From the NCBI RefSeq assembly GCF_036373705.1, contig NC_089855.1:10869219-10933218 (forward strand): a stretch of DNA of 64,000 bases. Direction: 5' to 3'. This stretch comes from Amia ocellicauda. Lineage: Eukaryota; Chordata; Actinopteri; Amiiformes; Amiidae. The position numbers and the translations under genes were made by a program. The notes beneath the pieces are model-generated. The model was not told where the DNA came from, made no database searches, and was given only the letters and a program-made list of their open reading frames with translations. Positions 44,801 through 58,100 of the stretch are shown here, piece by piece (within the stretch, counting starts at the first letter, position 1; each line of letters begins with the position of its first letter).

Positions 44801-46076
44801 CTTATTGCCTTACCAGGCCCTCGTGCTCTGTTCACTGAGGAATATTGGGCTCATTATTTCATCACTCAGTTCTTGCCCTCACCATAGTTTCCATCGCAGA
44901 TCTTGGTCTCATTGTGTTATACTAAAATGTTTTTTTCTTCTACGTGTAACCCACTCAGCAGCTGTGTATGTATGAAGAATTCCTGAAATCTGCTCAGAGA
45001 AATTTGTATAAGTTATGTCTGTTTCTCTCTATTTTGTGGTCTGGAGTCAGTTTCCATTTTATAATAACAGCAGATGGTGGCAGCACAGCCACATCCAATG
45101 TAATGTAAACCAGCAGCAGAATTAACAATAAATTGTCAGTAATTATTTTTTAGATTGTAATGCAGATTTTTTTTTTTTATAGAATCCATATATAAGGCTA
45201 TACAAGGTTTGTTTTTCCCTCCTCTAAAGATATGAAATGAAAATCTTTTACAGAACCTTGCAGGGTAACTCAAATTGTCTCTCCTTTTTCCCAATGCAAG
45301 TCTGTTTGTCTGACTATTGAATCCATCTCTCGATTAAACGAGGAGATATAACATCAAAAAGCTCCACCCATTGTGGGTTTCCCAGCAACAAGCAGTGCTT
45401 CTTAAAGGAACTTCACCTCTAATAAAGTAATAATTACAGTGGTCATTTTGCAGTAGGTGTTAGTGTTAGAAAATCATATGCAAAACAAAAAGTGAGTACT
45501 TGATACATTTGCAGCTCTGATATTAAACAAAATCTTGTGAAAATATCCTTCTTGTGGAAGATTTCACAGGACAATAGTATCAGTCTAATCTCTGTGAGAC
45601 ATGAAGGCCAGGAAGCACCTACTGTTGTAGTGACCTTGCTTAGAAGTCCGATAGCTGCTAGAAATAAATCCTGGGTTTTTGTTTTATTTTATTTTATTTT
45701 TTTTCCAAATTCAGATATAATCTTTTAGAAAGATGGAAAACTATTGGAAGGAAACTAATAATAAACAAATAGATTGAAGGTAAATGTATATTTTCTCCCT
45801 GTAATCTGCACCATCATGTACATTAAGTCATGCATTATATAAAAGTAGCTGATTGTGGTAAAAGCTTTTTTTCTCCCCCTTCAGGTGTCCTTTACAATTA
45901 GCTGACTTAAATCTATTTGTTGTGGTATATACACGCACACACACGCACACATGCATGTGTGTATCAAGGTGACTTTAAAAGGTTTTTTTTTTTTTTTCTA
46001 TTATTCTCTTTATTCTATTTCTTATTGAAGTCTGGCTTTAATTCTTAAACTGCAATTTAAATTCAACAAACAAAAA

Positions 46077-46135
<59 letters not shown>

Positions 46136-49100
46136 GTGTGAGCATGTGAGTGTGTCTGAGGTCTCTGAGTGCATGTTCTTGTATTAACATATTTTGTAGA
46201 TTAGTTTAATATTGAACCTTGGATTTATGAACCTAAAGATATGGAATTATTCTACAATACTAGTATGTTCTCTTTTTTAATGTTTATCCTTTAATTATTT
46301 GCTATAATATCAAAAATATGAATACATCTTTAAACATCATGATTTACCTTATTGCCATATTGCCCTTGGTCACATTCATCTGAACATACAGCGTAGCTTT
46401 TTGGATACTTGTGATGGTACCTTTATTCCAGTCTTTGCAATACCTTTATTTATATTAAATGTGCTTGCGTATCTGTCCTGTTTCAAGGGAGAAAAGCATT
46501 GTCAAATTCCTACTAAACAAGTTATTTCTATTTGTGTGGAGCTACTGTAGCTCTGTCAGCTGAAGGTGACAGGCAATGCAGAAGCTCAAGGGTTCATTTT
46601 GTAACTTATTAACAGTTTTTTTTTTTTTTTATGGGTTTCTTGCAGGAAAGAGGCAATGGACTTTTATGCAGAACATCAGTCAAAGTCTTTCTTCAAGTGA
46701 GTGTTTCCTGGGTTAATAATTGACCTTCTTCTTGGGCTGGGGGGTAAGGTTTGAAGGAGAATTGAAAGCCACACCACTGCCATCAGCATTCCTGTGACAT
46801 TGCTGTGACTTTGCAGTATTCTCACCCTACTGTCTTAGCAAGGAAATTGCTGCCTAACAGGGCTGGCTGTGAGACCTGGGAAATTATTAAAATCACTGAT
46901 AAAAAAGGGATCACTGATTATTATTTTTTCTTTCTTTCTTATAATAATCATTGTCTCTGAAGTTTTAAGTATAGAGTGTCCGCTAACATAGTTTAATTTT
47001 GTGTTTGCATTACTTATGTGATTATCAAAGGCATTTTTTATTCATAATTTATATAAGCTACAATTCTATTCAACATTAATCAATGATTGTATTGCCTTGC
47101 ACATACTATGCTAATACATTGCATTCAAATTCTTGCCTTATCCATGCAAGCATAATCCACCCCTTTTCACTAACCGTTTCATCCAGGAAAGAGTCACGGT
47201 GGACAAACATAATGTTAATCTAAGATATCTTGTGAAGTAAAGTAATCCTTTAATAGAATTCAGTCTTCAAGATTTAACAAGTACACCTCTACTCCGATAT
47301 AATGCTTACTTAAAATATACAGATACAGACGAACTGGTACTTGTCTGTTTGTAATGCCTAGGAAAATGTAAAATTCACATAAAATATCAGAAAATGCTTT
47401 TAATCTCACATCCTTACAATTTCATGTAAAAAAGGAATTGGGTATTTTATCAAATAGGAGCATGGGCCACTTTGTCACTTAGCCAACTATGTTATATGTA
47501 AATTGTTAAGTAATATAAACTGTTAACTATTAAATACTTTGAAAACCTGAAGATCTGAGTTTTTACTTATAGAAAAGGTTAAAATTAAGCTATGAAAGGT
47601 AAAGTAATTAACGGATTTAAACTGTCAGCGTTATAATTTTAAGACTTGCAGGCGACTGTATCGGAGTGAAAGTTTAAAAATACTGTAAATGTGCTCGGCT
47701 TTGCATTTAGACTTTCGAAGAAATGTTGCCTTGCCACCTTCGCATTATATTGGATCGGATTTATGTATATTATTTTGCTTTCTAAAATGTTTTGAGTGTT
47801 TTTTCATGTAAATTTGCAAAAACTACATCCAAGACTTTCTTGTTGGTGTTTCAGGTGTCATAAACGCTTCTTCATTTAAAACCATTTAGAAAACTGTGAC
47901 GGTTCAAAGTCAGAAGTGTTGAATTGATGAGACAAATATTCACCTAATTAGATGGTTAATAGTTCAATCAGTGTCTCTTTCCTCCTGTAGTAATCTCCTG
48001 CAGTTCGTGACCTCTGGCCCTGTTGTTGCCTTGGAGCTCATGGGGGATGAGGCGGTGTCTGGCTGGAGAGGACTCCTGGGACCGACTGATTCCAATGTGG
48101 CTCGCAGCGAGGCTGCAGCGAGTGTGAGAGCCAGATTTGGCACAGATGGCACCAAGAATGCTGGACATGGGTCAGACTCACTGGCATCAGCAGCGAGGGT
48201 ATGTGGAAATCTTGGTGCCATAAGAAAAGTAAAAAAATATACGTGTATACTATTATTTTTTAATAAATATAGCATTTCATTCTCTCCTAAGTATGCTATG
48301 TTGCTGCTGCATTATCAGAATGTGGTTGTAATTAGGAAATTAATAGTAGGTCTACCTCCGCCTTTTAAATGTGGCCTAATGTGTCATTTCAATGGGCATT
48401 TTACCCATCTCCGTACAATAGTTTCTATTGCTTTTATTGTCACAGAATTACCACATTTATAATGGTTATCCCTTGCCAACCACAAGGGTTAGGTTCCTGA
48501 AAACCCAGCGGTTGCCAAAACTGCGGTTGGCAAGACTAAAAGGGGGTTAGGTTCCACAGCCATGATTTCCACTAATTTGTTAGTGTAACTATGCATCATA
48601 TAAATTTACAAACATGAGAAATATGTACTTGTGTGAACAAATACTTTAATTTAACTTTAATATTGATAATGAAGTCCAAGTGATGACTATGATCAGAGGG
48701 ATGACAGGTTTGTTTAGAGGCCATGATTTCAGGCCTAAATTAAATATATAATATGTTTCACAATCACTGTGCGATGTCACATTTCCACAATGTGTTCATG
48801 AATGAATGAATGGTAAAAAATCTTGTGGGAACACAAAACCATGGATACACGGAACTGTATACTGCAGTAGCCGAAACGGTCTATACAGTGTTTTGTGTGG
48901 ATACTCAAAACTGTGTTTGGGAAACCCATGGTTTGCAAGGGTTTACTGTAATAATAACAGTAACAACAAAATAACTGGCTACATAAATAGTTTAAAAACT
49001 TCAGAGCTCTCAAAATATATAGCCTATTTGTAATCGTAAAGAAAGAGAGATCAAGAAATAACCTAATCACAGATGTATAAAGGCCAACATAGTACTTTCA

Positions 49101-52100
49101 GGTCCTTGAGAACTTTTCTATAAAGATTATTTAAAATGACTTATTCATGTTACTTAGTTTAGAATAATCACACAAGGAGCCGTTCTCATCAAGACAAGTG
49201 AGGTGCATTGAAAAAAGAACAACAAAGAATAATTACTGCACTTTCTTAAACAGGAGAAATGTATTTGATATTTGAAAGATTGCAGAAGTCTCAGTTTAGG
49301 TGAACCATGTAATTGCCACTGAAATGTACTAACAATGGTAATGCAGATATTAAGAAGGTTAGTCAAGGACGCAATGCTGAACTTGTGATAAACTACATCT
49401 ATGATATCCCATATTTAGCACTGCTGCTCTTTGTTGAAGTGTGTGCCCTCTTAATGAAAGTCTGCATTAGTATAAAATGCCAAGATTTGTAGAACATCTT
49501 GATCTTTCCTACACATCATTTTATTATTTGTTTCCTGAAATGCACTATAATGTCTTCAGTGTAGTCACTTTGTTTGTGTGCATATTTCCAGTGAAGTTGA
49601 GGAAAACCATTGAAATTATTATGGTTCACAGATCCTTATCCACAAATCTTTAACAAAATAACAACATGCCTGTAGTTGATTTATAATAGTCACAGAAATA
49701 GATTTTCTCTGCCCCAGTTTAATCTTCACGCTGTCACATATGTAATATCTCTCATTAGTTCCTGGAGGGAAGGCTAAGACTGAAGCAGATGTTTTAGAGT
49801 AATAAAGATGATTATTTGATGACAATCATTCACATTTTCAGGAGCATTCAAAACATACAAATCTGACACTGTCACTGTTTTGTTTTGATTGTATGATTCT
49901 CGGGCATCTGCTTTAATATTGTAGTACAATGCTTGTTAATGTGCATTGGAGTACTAATTAAACACTGAAACAGCTGAAAATATAAGCTTACAATACTTTT
50001 TCCTGTTCTCATATTTTGAAAGCAAATATAAAATCATCTGCACAGACTGTGCTTGTTGATATTGGAACAATACACACACAGGGAATATGCAACAATTTGC
50101 ATACATCTCTAAACATTTGGCCAATGTCTATTTCAAGTGTTAATAAAAATAAATGAATTTCAGTATATATAAAATACAGTATGGGCTCTTGTATGCCACA
50201 TGGTAAAAACGTAGTAAAAGCACTCTGATGGCTTACAGGGTGTGTCCTACGGGCCAGACAAGCTTTGTCTTAGATCCAGACAGTGCCATTGCCTTCTTTG
50301 GTGAGAAATTCTCAGTGGTACACAACTGGGGTGTGGTTGGCAGTCGTCTGGGGAAACCTGGTTCTTTCCACGTGAGCGACTGCTGTGGTTTCTCGGGCAC
50401 CTGAGGTTTCACATTGTTAGTCGTTCTGTCTGCATCAAATCCTTGGTGTGATATAGTAGGTGGCTGAGGTAGGGTATATGCTTTGTGTCATCTCTCCCAA
50501 AGCACCATGTCATTCATAGCAGTGAGCCAAGTTCAGTAATTGGCGATATCATGTTTCAAGGGAAAGGTGAAAAATAAATGCAAAATCTATATTTTCCTCA
50601 TAAATAAAGGAATTCATTAGAAATCATTTAAAATAAAGTTTTAGAGTTTAACAAATAGTCTTGGAAAAGGTCTGATTTATGTATTCTTTTTTAGGAACTG
50701 GAGTTTTTCTTCCCATCCACCACTGGCCGTGGCCCTTCCAACACGGCGAAATACACAGACTGCACCTGTTGCATTATTAAGCCACATGCCATCTCGGAAG
50801 GTAAACTATTATTGAATCTGGCGTGGCACTAAGTCATGCATTCCCAGGCTTAAAGTGCCCATCTTGTTTTACAGCCTTATCTGTGCTGTGACATGTTATA
50901 CAGGTGACTATAAATCATATTAGTTGTGTTGGAAGTATAGCTTTCTGCGTATGGGTGTATTGTTGAAATGTGTCTCACTTGCAAAGAGATTAACAGGTGG
51001 ACCTGGAGGACAGTAGTATACTCTAGTGCACTGATATTAGCTTTCCTTCTGTTGTACTATTGGGTAAGGAGACAAAAGTTTGTTTATGTCCAAGAACTGT
51101 ACTACCAGGAGAGCAATGGCAGAAAACATTATCTAAGATTAAAGCAAACAAAATAGTAAAACAGTTGTACATATTAATAGCACCCTCCCTAATTTTCCCT
51201 AGATAATTGAATATGCAGTTCATTTTGTAGCAATGTGTGGTCTGAACACATTGCTGTTCATGTGCAAGTTTTTTTTTAACCTTTTGTCCTTTTTCCAACC
51301 TTTTAGTGTTACACATTGATCAGAGTGCGTCACGTACAAAGCCACTGCTTAGCTGTAACCAAATTTCATTTCAACTTGCTACAAATCCATGGTCTGATCT
51401 TGGTGTATTAAGCATACCAGTTGACTGATGACCTGTAAAATGACCGAAATCCTCTGGCCAGAGCAGACCTGCGTTAGGTTTTCTGAAATTCTGCCGCTGA
51501 GTAGCTAGCTGCTTGTGTACCAGCTTCCTGGGCTGTGACCAAACAAAAACGGCCTAATCTCACAATTATTCACAAATAAGTAACCCTTTCCAGGCTGTTG
51601 TTGGCTGCAGTGGGTGGGTCATTGCGGTTATAAAACCACCTTGATGCTCTGAATACATCTTATTAGATGACATTTTATGTAATTATAAGAGGAACATTTC
51701 CAATTTCCAATTTACTCCTGGAATTCACAGAGTTGGTAAATACTTTCAATGATAATTTTGTTTAGACGTAAGGAGGTTTAAAGATCTCGGAGGCAACAGC
51801 AATAAACAAAATGTCACACAGAAGGAACATAAGATACAAACTGCATTTTATCTTGATTGTAATGAACTTCTTTTGAAGACTGCTCAGCATTGTACGATTT
51901 AGCTTTCTTTTTGGGATGCTACCAAAGAATTTCTAATTAAAGAAACACTGTGGTGTGCATTAGAATATGAATCAGTCTTCTAACGGATTATGATCTTCAT
52001 GGAACTTTTTCAAACTGCAGCTTTGAACACCGTTTGTTCTGTTAATTTCTGGAACATCCTGTAAACGATAGAAATGTTGTGATGTTTTTGTCGGAAAGCC

Positions 52101-55100
52101 ACTTTTGTGAACAATCGCAACAGTAAACGCATTTTCTTAGGATAATCTAATCTTGTATTGCACAATTTAATTGTCATTGAGTGTCACCTGAGAAACTAGT
52201 GAGTCTTGGGCATTTGCAAACATAATTAAGATGACCATTTCAAATGTTTTTAATTTTACTCTGTAGATATTGTATGCTTGCTTCACATGCAGTATTTAAT
52301 TTGTTCCTGCCGTTTAATGGAATATCACAGGGTTCATCTTTTGACGAGCAGCAGGTTGTTCACTATAATTATAATGCAGTCGGGCAATTACTGTACCTCA
52401 CCCCCTGCCTCTTGGAGATAAAACTTAATTAGCTTTTTCATATAAATTGATATACAAATTAGAAACAATATATTTCAAGTAGCAATTTTAAAGACCGCTA
52501 TTTGTAATGTATTATTGTCAGGAGTTATAATATCAGTTTGTTTATTTATGATGACATCAAAAGTAGAATACTTAGCAACTGAAATAAATCATTCTTGGGT
52601 TTCCCACCTTCAGCTTGGTGTTCCTGGGTGATAATTCAGCAGGTTGTTAAAAGGACATATTTTCAGACTATCAGCAGTTTAAGAAGGTGAAATACATTTC
52701 CTTCCTGCCTGGTGATCATGTGTCTGTAATAGAAAAGAACAGATACTGCTGGATTAATATATCAAATATATATTTTGTGGTGGGGGGTCATCAGTATGTT
52801 ATTCTCTTCAATTAAAAAATGTATTGCTGGTCTAACACACCCGAAGGCTACGTCTAAACGAAGCCTGTTAGTGTTGCTGATTATGGTATAGTTATTGTAT
52901 TCTTCCTTCATACTGAGTGGTGGGGCATTTTTCTGCTGAAGTATAAAAAAACGAAAGGAATTGAGACATTTAATGACTTTGATGCTCTTTTACTAGGTTG
53001 CCTTCCTAAATATAGCATGCGATATATTAAAAATATAATGGACGAGTGTCATGGGAAACCAAATAAAGAACAGCGATTTAGCCCTTTGATGATTACCCGT
53101 TAAGGATGAAATTGTCTGTGTCTCAGATATTTATGAATCCATTTTAGCTGAAGATTGTTAAAAGCCTGACATCTGCAACTCCTGTATGACTCACTGAGCA
53201 TTGAGCCTCCGCAGAGGGCCTGCACATCACAGCCCGCATGCAAGTCATAGCTTGCATGCCTGTAAGCGCTGAAAATAAAGGATGCCAGCCGATAATTCAA
53301 AAGGAGGCTGTGACTGGGATTACATTTTAATTATTAGATCCAGCTCTCAGTATGTTTTAAACAAAGCCTCAAATAATAAGCAAACAAAAATCTTGCTGAA
53401 AGAGCAACAATAAGAATGTAATAATTAAAAAAAGAAAAACCAAAAAAAACACCAGCTATAAATATACCAGGTTAGTGTTACGGGATATAAAGTGTTTATT
53501 AAGTGTTTTATGTTTTTCTTAAATTACTATCCACAAGAGATCACAATTCAAACAAAGAAAAAAATCGAACTTATTTTAATAGGTCTTATTTTAATGACTT
53601 GCAAATGATAGCTGTTGTCGTCTTATGCAAATTACATTCAATCACTGGCTATAATCTGTGGGTGTCCCATGCAAGTCAGGGGTGTTGAGAGGTAACAATG
53701 TTATATGAAAAAAGGCCAGATGTTGCTTCTTCGATGCACTTTCTCTGTATAGAATATTCTGCACCAGTGACCTTGAAACAACTCTCTCACCTTATGCAAC
53801 TGCTGTATTTTCTGTCGTGTTGCTGAAATTTGAGTTATGTAAATCCTTTTTGATGTATATAAAATCCAGAAGCATTTCACCTTGTGGAACTCTCATATAA
53901 TTTTCTGCATTTTATACAGTAGTTTGTGAGCTGGTCGAATTTCACAGAATTATCATGCACAGTGCATTTTAAGCCGCCACTGAAGAAGGTGACTTATAAA
54001 ACCTATGCAGCAATTGCCTATTGAATGGTCACAGGATACATGCAGATAAAGTTTGCATATTAATATTCTGATGTATTTGGCATCATCCAAACTGAGAATG
54101 ATTTTTAGTACATGGATATAATTGAAATAGCTTGCATTATGGATTCAACTATGATCATGACACTTACATTTGTATATACAAAGTCCTTTGAGTACTTAAA
54201 CAGAATAAAACAAATAATTAGTATTGAAAATATCTGCTGTCACTGTGAGTCAGCTACTTGCATTTGGCAGTGTAGAGGAGTCCTCTTAATTTATTTTAAG
54301 TCTAAGAGGCCTGTTTAACCTTCACGTAAGTGAAAGGGCAAGGTGTCGACAGAGCAGCCTGAAGCTGGATCAAACCCATATCAGAAGCTTCTTGTAATCT
54401 TGGTAATCATTACTTAAGCTTCAAGCTAATTTTGGTCATTCTTCTTAGTTACTGGTAGATGTGTGAACCTAATGTCCTTTTTAAATGGAACACACACTGC
54501 TACCCTTTAGAGGTTGGCTGTTTGTGCAGTGCCTGCAGATGGCATTTTGTTTGCCTTTCAAATGCACTGTCATTCATGTGAATTAATAAAAAGTAGCAAT
54601 AACTTAACCTAGGGACTTTAAGAAGCTCTTAAACTCTGTGTCAAATAATTCTTCTTTTGTAAAGAAGATTCAATAAATACAAGCCTTTACAAAGCTAAAG
54701 GTTTTAACACACTGTATGTTAATCTCCACCATAGGGCCACGTTGACCAAAGTCCTTTGTTAAAATAGTCTGTCTTTAACTCGTGTAGCTCGAGTGCAGAT
54801 TCCCTCTCTGAAGTCACAAGCCAATGGAAAATCACGGTGTCTTTATCTCAAGAAGCATGGGGTTGGGTGATCCGACTCCTGACAGGAATAAAGAAACATC
54901 TGTTGCTAGGCAGCAGGAACACCATATCCTAGCAACTGTGGTACCTGCAGTTGAAATATGACGCAGTGATGCATGCCATGTGACGCACAGTGCAGCTGAG
55001 CGAGTTCTGCGTCTGCTGGGCTGGGAGGACACAGAGGACAGATGAAGGTGTAATGGAGAGAGAACCGAAGCATGACCTGAGATGTATTTAGCATGTCTTT

Positions 55101-58100
55101 TAATGCAGGAAAGATTCCAGGAAATAATTGATTTTAAAAATAGCTACAGTTCGTGTTCAGCATATATAAAAATGTTGGGCTTTATTTATTGCATACCTTG
55201 AGTGACCTGTTCTGTCTAAATGCATGTTTGCTTATTTGCAGAGAATCAATCAATCAATACTGACAGTTCTTACCAGGAGATGCATACCAGGAGCTACAAT
55301 TTGTTGTATAATATTACCAGATAGATGATAATGATAACAATTTGTAGCATATCATTTAACATTAATATTGGTTTCAGACAGTTATTGTATTGAATTAAAA
55401 TAGCCAAACCAATGTGGTACTATAATATGTAATAATTTAAATCAGTGTTTACCTATTCTTTCCTGTCCTCAGTTGTCTTTTACAATATCTGTTATATGGC
55501 ATTACAAGGAGCTGTGCTTTACACCTACATTGCAGAGAAAAAAAAAAAAGTTTATTTTCATTTGGAACCTATATTGCAAGTCTCCTACAGCAACGAAAAT
55601 AGTCCGAATAAATAAACACCCCTGCCCTACCACCAATAAAGTTTAATAAGGATTATCATGATTTGTTTATGAATGTTGGTTAATCGTATAGGCAGTGACT
55701 TTTATTACATTTTAAATGAAGTATTAAATCTGAGCTTTTGCATAGCCTACAGTACAGTTTTATAGCATTTTAAAGCTGGTTTATTGGGAGATGTTACCCT
55801 GTAATTGACCATTCACTTCGTTTTGCATTGTTGTGATGTCGTTTTGGCAAGACTCCAAAATCACATTGAAAAGGAGAAACCAAGCACTGTACAGTATTGT
55901 ACAATATAAAATGTTAAAATTGATTTGCGTAAGTAATTGCCTTTCTTGACAACAATGCTGTATTCATAACACAACATTAACTTAAGTAATATTGACTCCA
56001 ATAAAGTTAACAAAGAATCAAAAATTAGTTAAATGTTGTTGCCTTTGAAATGTTTCAGAATTATATTAGATACAGTGTGTCACATATACTTAAATTTAAA
56101 CACACCTATAAAATATACCTTTTGGTCCTTGTCTCTTTCACTGCAATGATGGAGTGTGGAACCTTCCCCACCTTTCACCAGCGGACAGACATTGGGAACT
56201 CCATGTCCATGTCCTGGAATGTCCCAGGCCTCCAGCACTTCTTGCCAACCCTACATGACAAGCATGTGCTAATTCAGACGGACAACACCTCCGACGTGTC
56301 TGCTGAACGCGTGAGCAAGCTCTACGCACTCTTGGTGCAACCTTTTTGTGCTTGCTTTGCTGGAGATGTCTCCAGGGTTCACCCAGCCTGAGCTTGCCAT
56401 GTCAACAGACAGTTGATGGCATTCCATCCTCTTCCCTACTGTGTCTGATGGTGTGCACACACTGGGTCAGGCCCTGTCCAAATAGTGCCAGTCCCATTGG
56501 ATTGTTCACACTACTGCTATGGCTTATGAGTCTCCGAGCATCTCAGTTCCTGAGCACCTGGTGGCGCACTCTACTTGTGGCATGGCTTCCACCTTGGCAC
56601 TTTTTCACTTTTTCTTTGCCTAATATTGTGTAGGTCCCCCTTTTGCCACCAAAACAGCCCTGACTCGCAGAGGCGTGGACTCCACTAGACCTCTGAAGGT
56701 GTGCTGTGGTATCTGGCACCAAGACGTTAGCAGCAGATCCTTTAAGTCCTGTAAGTTGCGAGGTGCGGCCTCCATGGATCGGACATGTTTGGCCAGCACA
56801 TCCCACAGATGCTCAATTGGATTGAGATCTGGGGAATTTGGAGTCCAAGTCAACACCTTTGGCCTGCTTCTTCCATTGCTCCGTGGTCCAGTTCTGATGC
56901 TCACGTGCCCAAATTGTAGGAACTTTCAGGAGTGGACAGGGGTCTGGTCTGACTGGTCTGCGGCTACGCAGCCCCATACGCAAACAAACTGCGATGCACT
57001 GTGTGTTCTGACACCTTTCTATCAGAACCAGCATTAACTTTTTCAGCAATCTCAGCTACAGTAGCTCGTCTGTTGGATCGGATCACACGGGCCAGCCTTC
57101 GCTCCCCACGTGCATCAATGAGTCTTGGCCGCCCATGACCCTGTCGCCGGTTCATCGCTTTTCCTTCCTTGGACCACTTTTGATAGGTACTGACCACTGC
57201 AGACCGGGAACACCCCACAAGAGCTGCAGTTCTGCAGATGCTCTGACCCAGTCGTCTAGCCATCACAATCTGGCCCTTGTCAAAGTCGCTCAGATCCTCA
57301 CACTTGCCCATTTCTCCTGCTTCTAACACATCAACTTTGAGGACAAAATGTTCACTTGCTGCCTAATATATCCCACCCACTGACAGGTGCCTTGATAACG
57401 AGATTATCAGTGTTATTCACTTCACCTGTCAGTGCTCATAATGTTATGGCTGATCAGTGTAAGTTCCCTTGATAATGAAAATATCCCATCCCCCTTTGGG
57501 TAGTATTCTCTTTCTCAGATAACTGTGGTTGCATTTGCAATCTGTCATACTATGTTATACTATCTATTCAATTCATGTTAATTATAAAATAAAAAATCAC
57601 AAATTCAGCATCTGTCAAAAGCTGTTATCCTTCAAGGATCTGTTGCAATCTGTTGTATTAAAATCAATTTATAATAAAACTTAGATAACCAAAGTACCTC
57701 TTCTCAGTGTGGGCTTTTCGTTTTAGTCCTTTGACGTCTTCTACAAGGAATTGCATTTTTTTCATGAACGCAAAATTTAACAACTGTTTATAATTTAACT
57801 ACGGCTCCCTTTATGGTAACTTGCTTCTTGATGTGTACACTTACACCTTTGTTTCTGCACTATAAGATAATTTGCTTCTGCACATTTGAGTGGGCTGGTT
57901 GTACTACACATGTGCTGAAGTTCAAAGTCTGAAAAATCTTTCTCGCAGCATTTTTTTATGTAGTTATTTATTTTTGGGTATAGGGCTAAAGGCAGGGTAT
58001 ATTACATTTTGATGAAAATCTGATGCATTAAACCTCTGATTTTACTTCAGGTCTCTTTTGAATTTCTATTAATCTTATAGTTTTAGTGCTATTGTAAGTG

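Larger units (their letters stand above)
42003..46645 (+). other. NME7: NME7 intron 4
   Basis: 4.6 kb. Contains the Tc1 element at 43582-44678 and the TG/GA simple repeat at 46077-46130. The rest is AT-rich with no recognisable exon or RNA gene. Confidence 0.6.

Noticed and set aside
47971..48462. A 163-codon ORF as a separate gene
   Set aside because: It is NME7 exon 6 (47991-48198) read through its donor into the intron.
50215..50420. GC-richer segment in NME7 intron 6 as an exon or SINE
   Set aside because: No open frame with splice sites fits NME7, and neither a tRNA-like head nor an A tail is visible. Left unclassified.
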